Origin: a virus
Virus record (IMG/VR): IMGVR_UViG_3300017917_002918
Span: 103,402-167,401 of that record
DNA: 64,000 bases
Reading direction: 5' to 3' (one strand)
Numbering within the stretch: the stretch's first letter is position 1; the number at the start of each line of letters is the position of its first letter. The translations under genes were made by a program, and so were the position numbers. Below, piece by piece: positions 51,870 to 60,548 of the stretch. The notes beneath the pieces are model-generated. The model did not search any database. It had not been told where the DNA came from and saw only the letters and a list, made by a program, of their open reading frames with translations.

Positions 51870-52403
51870 ATGGCAGCACACGGTATAATGATTCCTAGTA
51901 AAGTAATGGCTAAAAATATAGATTCACTTGTAAGAAGCGCAAAAGCTTCAGTGGATCTTGATAATGGTAATTTAGTACTTTTAAACGCAGGAGTATCAGC
52001 AACAGCAGACGAGAAAGAGGTATTCACAGCAGCGACACCTAATTCAGCTACACCTACTGATCTTTGGATGGTTGGCGAACCTGAAGTAGTAATGACAGAT
52101 GCAAAATACAAAGGATTAGATCCAGATCCAAGAAACTTCTACACACCTGCTGGAACATTGTTTACAGCATTTAAAGTTAAGAAGTTTGACGTAGTTAGAC
52201 TTACTCTTCCTAATTTTACTGGAGACAGAACTACTGAAACTTATGCAAACGTAGCATCTGGTTCAGTTAAATTGGCTTGGGCATCAGCTTCTACTACTGC
52301 AACTATGTTTAAGTTACTTGAAGTTGTAAATATTCCAATCGCAGGTGGAGCACCTGGAAGCAATAGAGTTACAGCATATAGACTTGAAGCTATAGCTGAA
52401 TAA
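51870..52403 (+). CDS. Probable capsid decoration protein
   Basis: 177 residues, start at the ATG after AAAGGTTGGG. Small beta-rich protein directly between the protease-scaffold and the major capsid gene, the usual place for a head decoration protein. MIPSKVMAKNIDSLVR and FYTPAGTLFTAFKVKKFD are typical of the type. Confidence 0.65.
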   Translation: MAAHGIMIPSKVMAKNIDSLVRSAKASVDLDNGNLVLLNAGVSATADEKEVFTAATPNSATPTDLWMVGEPEVVMTDAKYKGLDPDPRNFYTPAGTLFTAFKVKKFDVVRLTLPNFTGDRTTETYANVASGSVKLAWASASTTATMFKLLEVVNIPIAGGAPGSNRVTAYRLEAIAE

Positions 52404-52434
52404 TTAAATTATAATTACAAGGAGGAAGTACAAA

Positions 52435-53535
52435 ATGGCTAGAATACCTGATAATGTATTAGCTTTCTCAGAAAAGACTAATACTTCAAATTTACTTAAG
52501 CAATTTGCTGATCTATGGAATCACTATATAGCAGTAAATGAAAAGAAAGACGTAGAATATGACAGAAGCATTTCTTTTGAAGAAAAAAGTGCACAAATGA
52601 ATGAAGCAATGAAAGCGGAAATTTCCAAATTGGCAGGAGTTCAAGAATTCTCTGCTGTACCTGCTGAAATGTGGGTAACAAGCCCGATGTACAAATGGGC
52701 TACTTTCGCAGTAGTTGGATCTTTAATTGACATGGTTTTACCAGAAACAATTATTGATTCTATTGGCATGTACACAGATGTTAGAACTGGTGGATTCGGA
52801 GATAATTTTGCATTTGATGTTGAGTCAAATGATTTATTCTACGTAAGCAAATCTGCTAGAGGCGTTAGACATGCTGAAGCTCAAAAATCATTCAATGGTC
52901 AAGTAATCGTAACTCCTGTTGAACATGATATTTCTGTACAAGTTAACCTTTACAGAGTATTGTCAGGTAAAGAAAACCTTGCTAACTTTGCAATGAAAGC
53001 TGTTAGATCTATTGAAACTGAAATGGCTTACGATGCATATGCTGCATTTGCTACAGCTATGGCAGCAGTACCTTCTACTGCAAGCAAAAACCTTATTTAC
53101 ACTGGTTGGTCACAAGCCAATGGTATTGAATTAACTGATAAAGTTTCTACATATAACAACGGTCAAAAACCAGTTTATGTTGGTACAAGAGCAGCAGTAG
53201 CTAAGATCTTACCTTCAGATACTAATTACAGAATTCAATTAGATTCTCCTTACGTTAAAGTTGGATACGTTCAAAACTTTTTTGGTAATGATGTAGTTGT
53301 ATTACCACAAAAAGCTAACTGGAAAGATCCATACCAAACAGTTCTTGATGATGATAAGATTTATGTTATGTCACCAAGTGCTCAAAAGATCGTTAAACTT
53401 TGTATCGAAGGTAGCACATTAAGTATTGGAGATGACGTTTACGGAAACGCAAACTTGACTCAACAAACTACTATGAAGAAAATGTGGGCAACTGGTATCG
53501 CTACAAACTCAACTTTCGGATGTATTACACTATAA
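52435..53535 (+). CDS. Major capsid protein
   Basis: 366 residues with a strong AAGGAGGAA. Size, position, alanine/valine-rich HK97-style core, E-loop-like segment (RTGGFGDNFAFDVESNDLFYV) and the C-terminal strand ANLTQQTTMKKMWATGIA fit a phage coat protein. Codon use is more regular than in neighbours, as expected for a highly expressed gene. Followed by a terminator. Confidence 0.82.
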   Translation: MARIPDNVLAFSEKTNTSNLLKQFADLWNHYIAVNEKKDVEYDRSISFEEKSAQMNEAMKAEISKLAGVQEFSAVPAEMWVTSPMYKWATFAVVGSLIDMVLPETIIDSIGMYTDVRTGGFGDNFAFDVESNDLFYVSKSARGVRHAEAQKSFNGQVIVTPVEHDISVQVNLYRVLSGKENLANFAMKAVRSIETEMAYDAYAAFATAMAAVPSTASKNLIYTGWSQANGIELTDKVSTYNNGQKPVYVGTRAAVAKILPSDTNYRIQLDSPYVKVGYVQNFFGNDVVVLPQKANWKDPYQTVLDDDKIYVMSPSAQKIVKLCIEGSTLSIGDDVYGNANLTQQTTMKKMWATGIATNSTFGCITL

Positions 53536-53551
53536 TAGATTTATAATTTTG

Positions 53552-53586
53552 GTAAGGGTTGAGATTCGTCTCTTCCCTTATTTTTT
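53552..53586 (+). terminator. Terminator after the capsid gene
   Basis: TAAGGG/CCCTTA with inner GAGA-TTCG-TCTC stem-loop and T6. Confidence 0.85.
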
Positions 53587-53608
53587 AAGAGAACAAGGGG
53601 GAAATTTA

Positions 53609-54286
53609 ATGGCAACTAAAAAAACAGCAGTTAAAACAACTACTGATGTCGCTCCGAAAACTGATGAAGTGGCTGAATTAAAGAATAAATTACTAGAAAT
53701 GCAAGACATGATTAATAAGTTAATGATGACACAAACTACACCAGTAGAAGTTACAAAAAACGAAACACCTGTAAACACTTCATCGTATAAAGAAGAAAGC
53801 GAAGAAATACCTTTTCGCACATTCATTAAAGTTATGTCGTTGACTAACAATAAATTGACCATATCCACTGAAGGTTATGGTAAGGGTACACTTTATAATT
53901 TTATTGACTTTGGTGAGATTCAACCTATTATGTATGAAGATGTTGCAAAGATTATACATAATAATCAACATCATGCGAGAAATGGTGCGTTTTACATTAT
54001 GAATCCACAAGTTGTGAAACTACATGGATTGACTAATTATTATGAAAAATTGCTAACCAAAGACACAATTTTGAATATTCTAAATTTAAGTGGCGATGAA
54101 ATGACTCATTTGTTTAAAGGCACAACTAAGCAAATACAAGAGACTATAGTTTCTTTATTAGTGGAACGCATAGTCAACGATGAATATGTTGATTTAAATA
54201 AATTGCAAATTATCAGCAACGCATATGGAAAAGACATAAATAGTATGGCACAAGAAATCAAGAAACATAATAATAAAACTGAATAG
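53609..54286 (+). CDS. Hypothetical head or neck protein, 225 aa
   Basis: Start at the ATG after AAGGGGGAA. The N-terminus is lysine/threonine rich, then a heptad-like segment (VAELKNKLLEMQDMINKLMM). The rest is mixed alpha/beta. Position suggests a head accessory or neck role. Confidence 0.55.
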   Translation: MATKKTAVKTTTDVAPKTDEVAELKNKLLEMQDMINKLMMTQTTPVEVTKNETPVNTSSYKEESEEIPFRTFIKVMSLTNNKLTISTEGYGKGTLYNFIDFGEIQPIMYEDVAKIIHNNQHHARNGAFYIMNPQVVKLHGLTNYYEKLLTKDTILNILNLSGDEMTHLFKGTTKQIQETIVSLLVERIVNDEYVDLNKLQIISNAYGKDINSMAQEIKKHNNKTE

Positions 54287-54298
54287 GGGTGATTTTTT

Positions 54299-54760
54299 AT
54301 GGCAACACCCTATAGTAGTCTTTACAGCTTGTTTTTAGTAGCTAATCAAGATTATAAAATTGATCAATTAGCAGGAGTGTCCACCGCCTCTACCCCATTA
54401 ATGGAAAATTACTTAGAAGGATTTTTAATGTTGGCTATTCCTGAGTTTTACAATTGTCAAAAAAACTTAGATTCCAGAGATGATGTATTAAAAACTTTTT
54501 CAGAAGATTTAACATTAGAAGAACAGAAAATATTAGTGAATTGGATGACTTATCATTGGTTTCTTCGTGAAGTTCACGATGTTACACAAATAAACAATCT
54601 TCTTTCTGATACTGATTTTAAAATGTTTTCAAATGCTAATAATCTAAGAGAAAAATCAGCTTATGCTAATTGTTTAAGAGAAACATATATGCAAAGGACA
54701 GTTGACTATGGAATTAAAAATATTCCATGGGAAAATTGGGCGAGTGGCGAATATGTTTAA
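54299..54760 (+). CDS. Head-tail connector-type protein, 153 aa
   Basis: GGGGTGAT precedes the ATG. All-helical, with FLMLAIPEFYNCQK and LTLEEQKILVNWMTYHWFLREV. Size and place fit the first connector (gp6-like) family; no firm family match. Confidence 0.55.
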   Translation: MATPYSSLYSLFLVANQDYKIDQLAGVSTASTPLMENYLEGFLMLAIPEFYNCQKNLDSRDDVLKTFSEDLTLEEQKILVNWMTYHWFLREVHDVTQINNLLSDTDFKMFSNANNLREKSAYANCLRETYMQRTVDYGIKNIPWENWASGEYV

Positions 54761-55079
54761 AATAACATTAACTAAACAAGAAAAAATTAAATGTATTGAA
54801 CAATTGATTGGTCGTGTATTTAAGATATTACCTATGACAGAAGAAATCAATGACTCAATATCAAAAACAAATCTTCAACTACATATTGAAAAACTTATTA
54901 TTGACATGCATAGTGCAAATAGTCTATTTGATGGAATTTTAATAGATATAGTTGTCAAAATTAATTCAATTTATGAAAATGATTTTAAACATTCGCAAAT
55001 AAGATCTATTGTATTAGATTCTGCAAGTAAACTAAATAAAGTAAAATCTAGTTTGGAAGGTGATGCTGATGGCTTATAG
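54753..55079 (+). CDS. Hypothetical neck protein, 108 aa
   Basis: Start ATG after GTGGCGA, overlapping the previous gene by 8 nt. Helical, charged. Neck or connector role by position only. Confidence 0.52.
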   Translation: MFKITLTKQEKIKCIEQLIGRVFKILPMTEEINDSISKTNLQLHIEKLIIDMHSANSLFDGILIDIVVKINSIYENDFKHSQIRSIVLDSASKLNKVKSSLEGDADGL

Positions 55080-55812
55080 TTTTTATGACTCATATAGAGC
55101 GATACAACTCTCCCCTTCTGAAAAAATTAGAGATGACTTACAACAAGTCGTAAATAAAGGTTTTGAAAATGCAAGTGATTACTTTGTTATAAAGAAAAAG
55201 AATCGTACTAATGGTAAATGGGAAAACATCGGTGTTAGATTGACGTTCCCATACAAAATAAAAGAACAATCAACCATTAAAGATGATTATAGAACTATAT
55301 TATTTAAAGACCCCAATATAACACTCAATATGGGTGATTTGTATAGCTTCAATAACTATTATTATTTATGTGTGGACGTTGGTAAACAGGAGAGTCCTAC
55401 AGCATCATGTTTGGTTCAAAGATGTAATGTTGAGTTGAAATGGACTACTTCATCAACACCTGTTATGCCATCTACACCACTACCTATTATTACGGTATAT
55501 GGAGTCGCTACACAAAAAATAGTAGATCCCAGTGAAGATAAGTTTATACTACTTCCTAATAACACATTGATGGTTACTATCCCAAATGAAGCAGATGGTA
55601 GATTGATAAAAGACAGCCCTAAAGGTACTCGATTTATTATTGGTGATAAAGCATGGAAAGTTGTAGCTGTTGATAATATATCAGGTATACGAACTACTTA
55701 TGGTAGTACAACACCAACATCTGATAATGGAGTTATAAAACTAAGGATACAATCAGAACAAATAAACTCGCAACGAGATAATGTAGCTAGTGGAATTGCA
55801 CAACAATTGTAA
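55069..55812 (+). CDS. Putative head-closure protein, 247 aa
   Basis: Start ATG after GGAAGGTGATGCTG, overlapping its neighbour. Beta-rich N-terminal part (NIGVRLTFPYKIKEQ, DLYSFNNYYYLCVD) followed by an Ig-like region (PLPIITVYGVATQKIV, FIIGDKAWKVVAVDNISG). This fits head-closure or stopper proteins. Confidence 0.52.
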   Translation: MAYSFYDSYRAIQLSPSEKIRDDLQQVVNKGFENASDYFVIKKKNRTNGKWENIGVRLTFPYKIKEQSTIKDDYRTILFKDPNITLNMGDLYSFNNYYYLCVDVGKQESPTASCLVQRCNVELKWTTSSTPVMPSTPLPIITVYGVATQKIVDPSEDKFILLPNNTLMVTIPNEADGRLIKDSPKGTRFIIGDKAWKVVAVDNISGIRTTYGSTTPTSDNGVIKLRIQSEQINSQRDNVASGIAQQL

Positions 55813-55824
55813 GGAAGTGAGAAA

Positions 55825-56343
55825 ATGGCTTCAAATGTAATATATTTAGATCAATACATCAATGCACTATTAAAAAAATTATTCGCAGATAACGAACTTT
55901 GTAAACTACTATATTATGACGTAACCAATGTCTCAGATTATCCAGACTTAGTTGACAATTCTATTTTGTATACTGACTTATTTAATAGACGTATATTTCC
56001 TATGACTTATACCCTTGAAAATATGGAATCAGAGAAAACCATGCTATTTATAGATATTGTAAATGCAGAGTTAGATGATTCTAATGTGTTTTATAAAGAT
56101 ATAAACATAGACATAACAGTATTGTCACATTTGAGGTTATGGGAATTAGATAATGATGTAAACGGCGATATTCGCTTGAGGTTAAACGCTATAATCAATC
56201 GTTTAAATGACATTTTAAATAGACAAAGAGTTATAGGATTAGGAACAATGTTGTTTGATTATTTACAAAAAATCTATGTGGATCGTAATTATAGTGGATA
56301 TAAGATTTCATTCAGAACACTTGATTTCACCCCGAATGGTTAG
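55825..56343 (+). CDS. Putative neck/tail-completion protein, 172 aa
   Basis: AAGGAAGTGAG precedes the ATG. Mixed alpha/beta with LFIDIVNAELDDSN and FKDINIDITVLSHLRLWELD; the size fits tail-terminator or completion proteins. Assigned by order. Confidence 0.5.
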   Translation: MASNVIYLDQYINALLKKLFADNELCKLLYYDVTNVSDYPDLVDNSILYTDLFNRRIFPMTYTLENMESEKTMLFIDIVNAELDDSNVFYKDINIDITVLSHLRLWELDNDVNGDIRLRLNAIINRLNDILNRQRVIGLGTMLFDYLQKIYVDRNYSGYKISFRTLDFTPNG

Positions 56344-56352
56344 GTGATTACT

Positions 56353-57114
56353 ATGGGATGGAGCGAAATTGATTTAAACTCAAGATTTCTACTTGGTAAA
56401 GAAGTTGTATTAAGTGGAATAGGCAAATTAAAGCCTTTAACTATAGATGAGATAGTTGATGTTGGATTCGAAACATATAATCAATACCTAAGTATGCTTT
56501 GTATTTCATCAATAGACATTCTGACTATGTTAAATTTACCTACAGGTACAATAATAGAACCATTTGAATTTATTAGTCAGAATAGTTATTACAACTCTGA
56601 TTTTTGTAAGGATACTGAAAAAGCTTTGTCTTTATTTTTTAGGGATAATGTTAAATTCGTAAAAGAGGAAAACATTGTTGGCGAAGATGCAATTTGTAGT
56701 GGGTATTTTGAAATTGGATTTGAAGGCGTGATTCATGTGCAAAACTTTAATTTTGTTATAGAAGTTTTGAAACAACAGAATTGTATAAGCACAGATGCCA
56801 ATGATTCTATAAAACCAACTAATGATGCTGAAACGTCATTTTTAAAAGAATTAGATGAAAAGCGAAGAAAGTATGCTAAAGCAAAGAGCGAAACAGATAT
56901 GACAGATATTATATCTTCAGTATGTGCTAAACATCCCTCTATTAATTTACTTAATGTAGGGACTTTAACTATATATCAAATTATCGATCAATACATGCGA
57001 TTAAACAGCATAGATCAATATGATCTTGGTGTTAATTCAATGCTACATGGTTGCTCGAAAGATGACGCTAATTTAACACATTGGTCATCAAAACAAAGAA
57101 GTACAGACAAGTAA
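56353..57114 (+). CDS. Hypothetical tail-region protein, 253 aa
   Basis: Start at the ATG after TAGGTGATT. Helical; the first 60 residues (LGKEVVLSGIGKLKPLTIDEIVD) and the C-terminal LTIYQIIDQYMRL look like tail assembly proteins, though unassigned. Lies directly before the tail tube gene. Confidence 0.5.
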   Translation: MGWSEIDLNSRFLLGKEVVLSGIGKLKPLTIDEIVDVGFETYNQYLSMLCISSIDILTMLNLPTGTIIEPFEFISQNSYYNSDFCKDTEKALSLFFRDNVKFVKEENIVGEDAICSGYFEIGFEGVIHVQNFNFVIEVLKQQNCISTDANDSIKPTNDAETSFLKELDEKRRKYAKAKSETDMTDIISSVCAKHPSINLLNVGTLTIYQIIDQYMRLNSIDQYDLGVNSMLHGCSKDDANLTHWSSKQRSTDK

Positions 57115-57140
57115 TTTATGATTTTAAAGGAGGAAAATTT

Positions 57141-59402
57141 ATGTCTAAACAATATGGTATCAAGGAAGTTCTAAATTGTGCTTTCTATGACTACACAACT
57201 GGTGCGGAATTGTTTTATGCTGACTACATGTCAGACGCATCAATCGAAACAAGTGCCGAAAGACTCGATTAACCACAAAATGGTCGCTTCTAGTAGTAAT
57301 ACTAGTCGAAAACTCCGAATATGCTGGAACAACCTTTAGAGTCTTTAATAGTAATTTATATTAGAAATGATATAAATATCTGAAAATTTAAAGAATTGGT
57401 CAATCAGCAGAGATAGCCCTAAGTTACTTATGTGATATGGGAAGCTCTCAGAGACTATCAAGGAGCATCCTTAATGGATGATGGTATAGTCCACTCCCTT
57501 TAAATATCGGGAAACCGAGGGTATGTAGGCTAAGAGGTGGACAAGGTAACTACAAGCTTTTGTCATTTGACCACACAAAAACAATGACATTTAAAGCTGA
57601 AATGCCACTTGTTGACTTGACCGCAGTAGCGATGTTGACAGGTAAAGCTCTAAACGTAGGTAGCGTTAATATTCCTAAAAGAGAAGTATTAACTTCAGTT
57701 GGTGCAACGCCTACAATTACACTTGCAGCTACTCCAGTTGCAGGAACATTGAAAATTTATGCTATTTCAAACAGAGATGTTGGAACAGAGCAAACAGCAG
57801 GTACACCAACAAGTACACAGAATCAATATTCAATTTCTGGTACAACAGTTACACTTAATGCAACATCTGGTGTAGCAGGAAGTACATTTTCAGTTAGTTA
57901 TACATATGCAAGTGCTGCAACTGCTAGTACTACTACATTTACGGCTGACAAATTCGCAGGATTGAATTACAGTCCCATATTGCAGTAATGCAATAATGAA
58001 AATTCCGAATATGCTGGAACAACCTTAGAGTCTTTAATAGTAATTTATATTAGAAATGATATAAATATCTGAAAATTTAAAGAATTGGTCAATCAGCAGA
58101 GATAGCCCTAAGTTACTTATGTAATATGGGAAGCTTCCAACGACTACCAAGGAAACGCCTTATTTTAGGTGTATTGTATAGTCTATTCCCCTAATAAATA
58201 TCGGGAAACCGAGGGTATGAAAGATGTGCGAATTTTAGGAACAGGAATTGTAACCGATTAATAACATGGTCGCCTCCAATAGTAATATTGGTTGAAAACT
58301 CTGAATATGCTGGAACATCCTCTCAAGGATAATCCTTGATGTACAATGGTTATAATTGTACAAGAGCCTTTGATAGTAAACTTCATTAGAAATGATTAAG
58401 TTATCTTAAAATTCAAAGGATTGGACAATCAGCAGACATAGCTCTAAATCATACATTACGTATGACATGAGAAGGTCTCAACGACTACCAAAGAGATACC
58501 TAGTATTAGGTATATGGTATAGTCTACTCCGTATATAAATATTCCGAAAGGAACGGTATAAAGGCAAATCACAGGAGCAAACGTAATAAGTGTATTTGAT
58601 ATCAAGAAAGCAAAGGTAATTGATGCCTCGTATGTACAGAAATGTGCATAGGACATGACACGTATAAGCAGGTAATTCCTAAAGCTCACTGCCACAATAT
58701 AAAGATGAAATAGGCTTAATATGATGGAACGAAAGTAGAAAAAAGTGTGAGATGAATATATGGTTAAATCCTAAGTATTCGTAAACAATGGATGTTCATG
58801 CTGGGAATCTTTGAATAGAAGAGCCTTCAACGACTATGGCTGAAATGCCAGTACACAGTAAGCTATTGACTGTGGAAGTGTGTCACCCTTAACGGATTAT
58901 GCCGAAGGTGAAGAAGTAGTCTCCACTCATATGAAAGTATGAGGTGTCGTTAAAGACACTCTTATGAAGTAGCGTTCATAGGAAAAGATGATTTAATTCT
59001 TACGAGAATTAAATTGGCAAAGAACAATTGGAGTATCACCCAAAAGTCAACGGACGCAACGAAATTAACACTGGATTAAATTAATAGTCCCATATTACAG
59101 TAATGTAATATTGCAAATCTCTTAAACTGCTGGAAGTTCCTTAGAGCCTTATAAACTACAACGTAGATGGTAACGTCAAGCGTGAATGTTTGAAAATTAT
59201 AAGGATTGGATAATCAGCAACGAAATTCCTGTTATGCAGGAAGACGCTCAACGACTACGATAGAGGTTGCCTTATTTATAGGTAAATGGTATAGTCTACT
59301 CCCCTAAGAAATATCGGGAAACCGAGGGTATAAAGGTTTGATTTATATGCAGTTGATGTTAATAATGAGAAATTGTACGTAACAATGACGGCTTTGACTT
59401 AA
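57141..59402 (+). CDS. Tail tube protein gene split by five group I introns
   Basis: The exons are 57141-57269, 57530-57962, 58224-58258, 58565-58635, 59031-59076 and 59337-59402. Joined, they give 259 residues without a stop. Junction readings are ERLD|LRGGQGNYKLL, FAG-Y-VRILGTGIVTD, VTD|QITGANVISVF, DASY-V-SITQKS and KLTLD|FDLYAVDV. The start (MSKQYGIKEVLNCAFYDYTTG), the central Ig-like stretch and the strand-rich C-terminus fit a siphovirus-type tail tube. AAAGGAGGA precedes the ATG. Each junction has U before and G at the end of the intron. Unspliced, the message stops after 43 codons. Exon limits are deduced from frame plus P1 pairing. Confidence 0.8.
57270..57529 (+). ncRNA. Group I intron 1 of the tail tube gene
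   Basis: 260 nt. The exon end TCGAT (57265-57269) pairs with guide GTCGA (57305-57309), with U-G at the splice site. The core TGCTGGAA and AATCAGCAG elements are present. P7 is GACTA (57453-57457)/TAGTC (57487-57491), and the terminal nucleotide is G. Core nearly identical to intron 2. Confidence 0.85.
57963..58223 (+). ncRNA. Group I intron 2 of the tail tube gene
   Basis: 261 nt. Exon GGAT (57959-57962) pairs with guide GTCC (57972-57975). P7 is GACTA (58142-58146)/TAGTC (58179-58183). Its 5' end resembles intron 5 while its core is almost identical to intron 1, so it looks recombinant. Confidence 0.83.
58259..58564 (+). ncRNA. Group I intron 3 of the tail tube gene
   Basis: 306 nt. Exon CGAT (58255-58258) pairs with guide GTTG (58291-58294). 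P7 is GACTA (58483-58487)/TAGTC (58520-58524). Its first 60 nt align with intron 1; an extra hairpin near 58325-58365 explains the length. Confidence 0.83.
58636..59030 (+). ncRNA. Group I intron 4 of the tail tube gene
   Basis: 395 nt, the most divergent. Exon TATGT (58631-58635) pairs with guide GCATA (58646-58650) in a GAAA-capped helix. P7 is GACTA (58832-58836)/TAGTC (58917-58921). P9-type hairpins TATGAA/TTCATA and TTTAATTCT/AGAATTAAA lie near the 3' end. The 3' limit was chosen because only a G at 59030 restores frame and a plausible protein junction. Confidence 0.72.
59077..59336 (+). ncRNA. Group I intron 5 of the tail tube gene
   Basis: 260 nt. Exon GGAT (59073-59076) pairs with guide GTCC (59087-59090). 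P7 is GACTA (59253-59257)/TAGTC (59292-59296). It shares its 5' domain with intron 2 and ends in the same GGGAAACCGAGGGTAT segment as introns 1 and 2. Confidence 0.83.
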
Positions 59403-59426
59403 TCTTTGTAATTAAATTATGATTTA

Positions 59427-59454
59427 TTGACAATTTATATTTGTGATGTATAAT
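59427..59454 (+). promoter_or_regulatory. Promoter after the tail tube gene
   Basis: TTGACA (59427-59432), 16-nt spacer, TATAAT (59449-59454), preceded directly by the junction motif (59409-59423). Confidence 0.78.
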
Positions 59455-59460
59455 TATTAT

Positions 59461-59601
59461 TAGGGATAGATTTGCCTGATCCGCAAATCGATAAGAGTGT
59501 AATCCTAAATACTCTTCCCTATTTATTTTTAGGATAAAAACTAAAACAGCAAGTACAAGAGTGGACTTACACCATAGTCAGGTGTCCCATTCTTTTTTTA
59601 T
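59461..59601 (+). ncRNA. Structured ~140-nt RNA with terminator
   Basis: Starts at the promoter. An outer stem TAGGGA/TCCCTA encloses two hairpins, GATTTGC/GCAAATC and AAGAGT/ACTCTT, forming a three-way junction. A T7-tailed hairpin at 59557-59601 closes the unit. It is either a free-standing small RNA or an attenuating leader for the glycosyltransferase cassette. No known class recognised. Confidence 0.55.
59557..59601 (+). terminator. Terminator of the structured RNA
   Basis: Hairpin built on ACACC/GGTGT and flanking AGAGTGG/CCATTCT followed by T7. Confidence 0.65.
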
Positions 59602-59659
59602 ATATCCAACATTAACAAAACAATAACCCAAAAATACAGAGTAAAAGGAGTGTAACATC

Positions 59660-60496
59660 ATGTTACAACAAAATAAACGAGTACTAATTGCAAATCCAAT
59701 CTCAAACAGAGCATGGATTCTTCCTCATTTCTTGCAACATATATATGATTTAGATTATCCCAAACATCTGATTTCATTTTATTTCATAGTCAACAATTCG
59801 ACTGACGATTCCCTAAACATGCTAAAAGAATTTAAAGAAAAATATAAATCAGAATATGATGATGTCAAAATTGAGATATTGAATAGTCCCACTAAATTTA
59901 AAGATGATCGTGTGACACAAATAAGAGAAGCACATACTTATACATGGCTATCGTTTTTGCGTAATCGTATAACAAAGCAATGCGTTAAAGGTAATCATGA
60001 TTATTTGTTCTCTTGTGATAGTGATATATTGGTGAGCAAAGATTGCTTGACTAGGTTACTTTCGCACAATTTACCTTATGTAGCATCGCTTATATATAAT
60101 GGATACCTTTTTACACCACCAAATTCAGCCAGCAATTATGATTCATTGAGTATGGCTTATAAATTTCCTAATATATTGAAATATGACAACAATACTTATG
60201 TACATATAGTTAATTACAAGGTTAAGAATCCAAACTTAAATCCTGTGGGAACATTGATCGAAACGGACTTTACAGGCGCTTCGTTTGTCGCTTCAAAAGA
60301 TGTGTGCAAAGTAATGGAATATGATTGGCACAAACAAGGCGAGGATTTACCAGCTAGTTTATCGGCTAAAAAAGCAGGATACACATTATATTGTGATGCT
60401 TCTGTATATAGTCAACATATAATGTCCGAGGAATTATTACATAAATATTTAAATGGTGAGTTAAAATATGCAAATGGTGATGTAATTAAAATATAA
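59660..60496 (+). CDS. Glycosyltransferase, GT2-like
   Basis: 278 residues with AAAAGGAGT before the ATG. IANPISNRAWILPHFLQHIYD, the nucleotide-sugar pocket FYFIVNNSTDDSLNML, and the DxD motif in FSCDSDILVSKDCL (~120) indicate a GT-A fold. The closest style is GT2-like enzymes that modify phage or surface molecules. First of a four-gene cassette. Confidence 0.72.
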   Translation: MLQQNKRVLIANPISNRAWILPHFLQHIYDLDYPKHLISFYFIVNNSTDDSLNMLKEFKEKYKSEYDDVKIEILNSPTKFKDDRVTQIREAHTYTWLSFLRNRITKQCVKGNHDYLFSCDSDILVSKDCLTRLLSHNLPYVASLIYNGYLFTPPNSASNYDSLSMAYKFPNILKYDNNTYVHIVNYKVKNPNLNPVGTLIETDFTGASFVASKDVCKVMEYDWHKQGEDLPASLSAKKAGYTLYCDASVYSQHIMSEELLHKYLNGELKYANGDVIKI

Positions 60497-60548
60497 ATAT
60501 ATAATAATAACAAATAAAATAAACAGAGTAAAAGGAGAAAATGGAGAT

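Noticed and set aside
57560-57988. Independent 142-aa gene in the tail tube region
   Set aside because: Its TTG start has no ribosome binding site and the frame extends upstream to the intron 1 splice site; it is exon 2.
57270-59336. Homing endonuclease or maturase ORFs in the introns
   Set aside because: All introns are under 400 nt and open frames within them are short and lack start signals.
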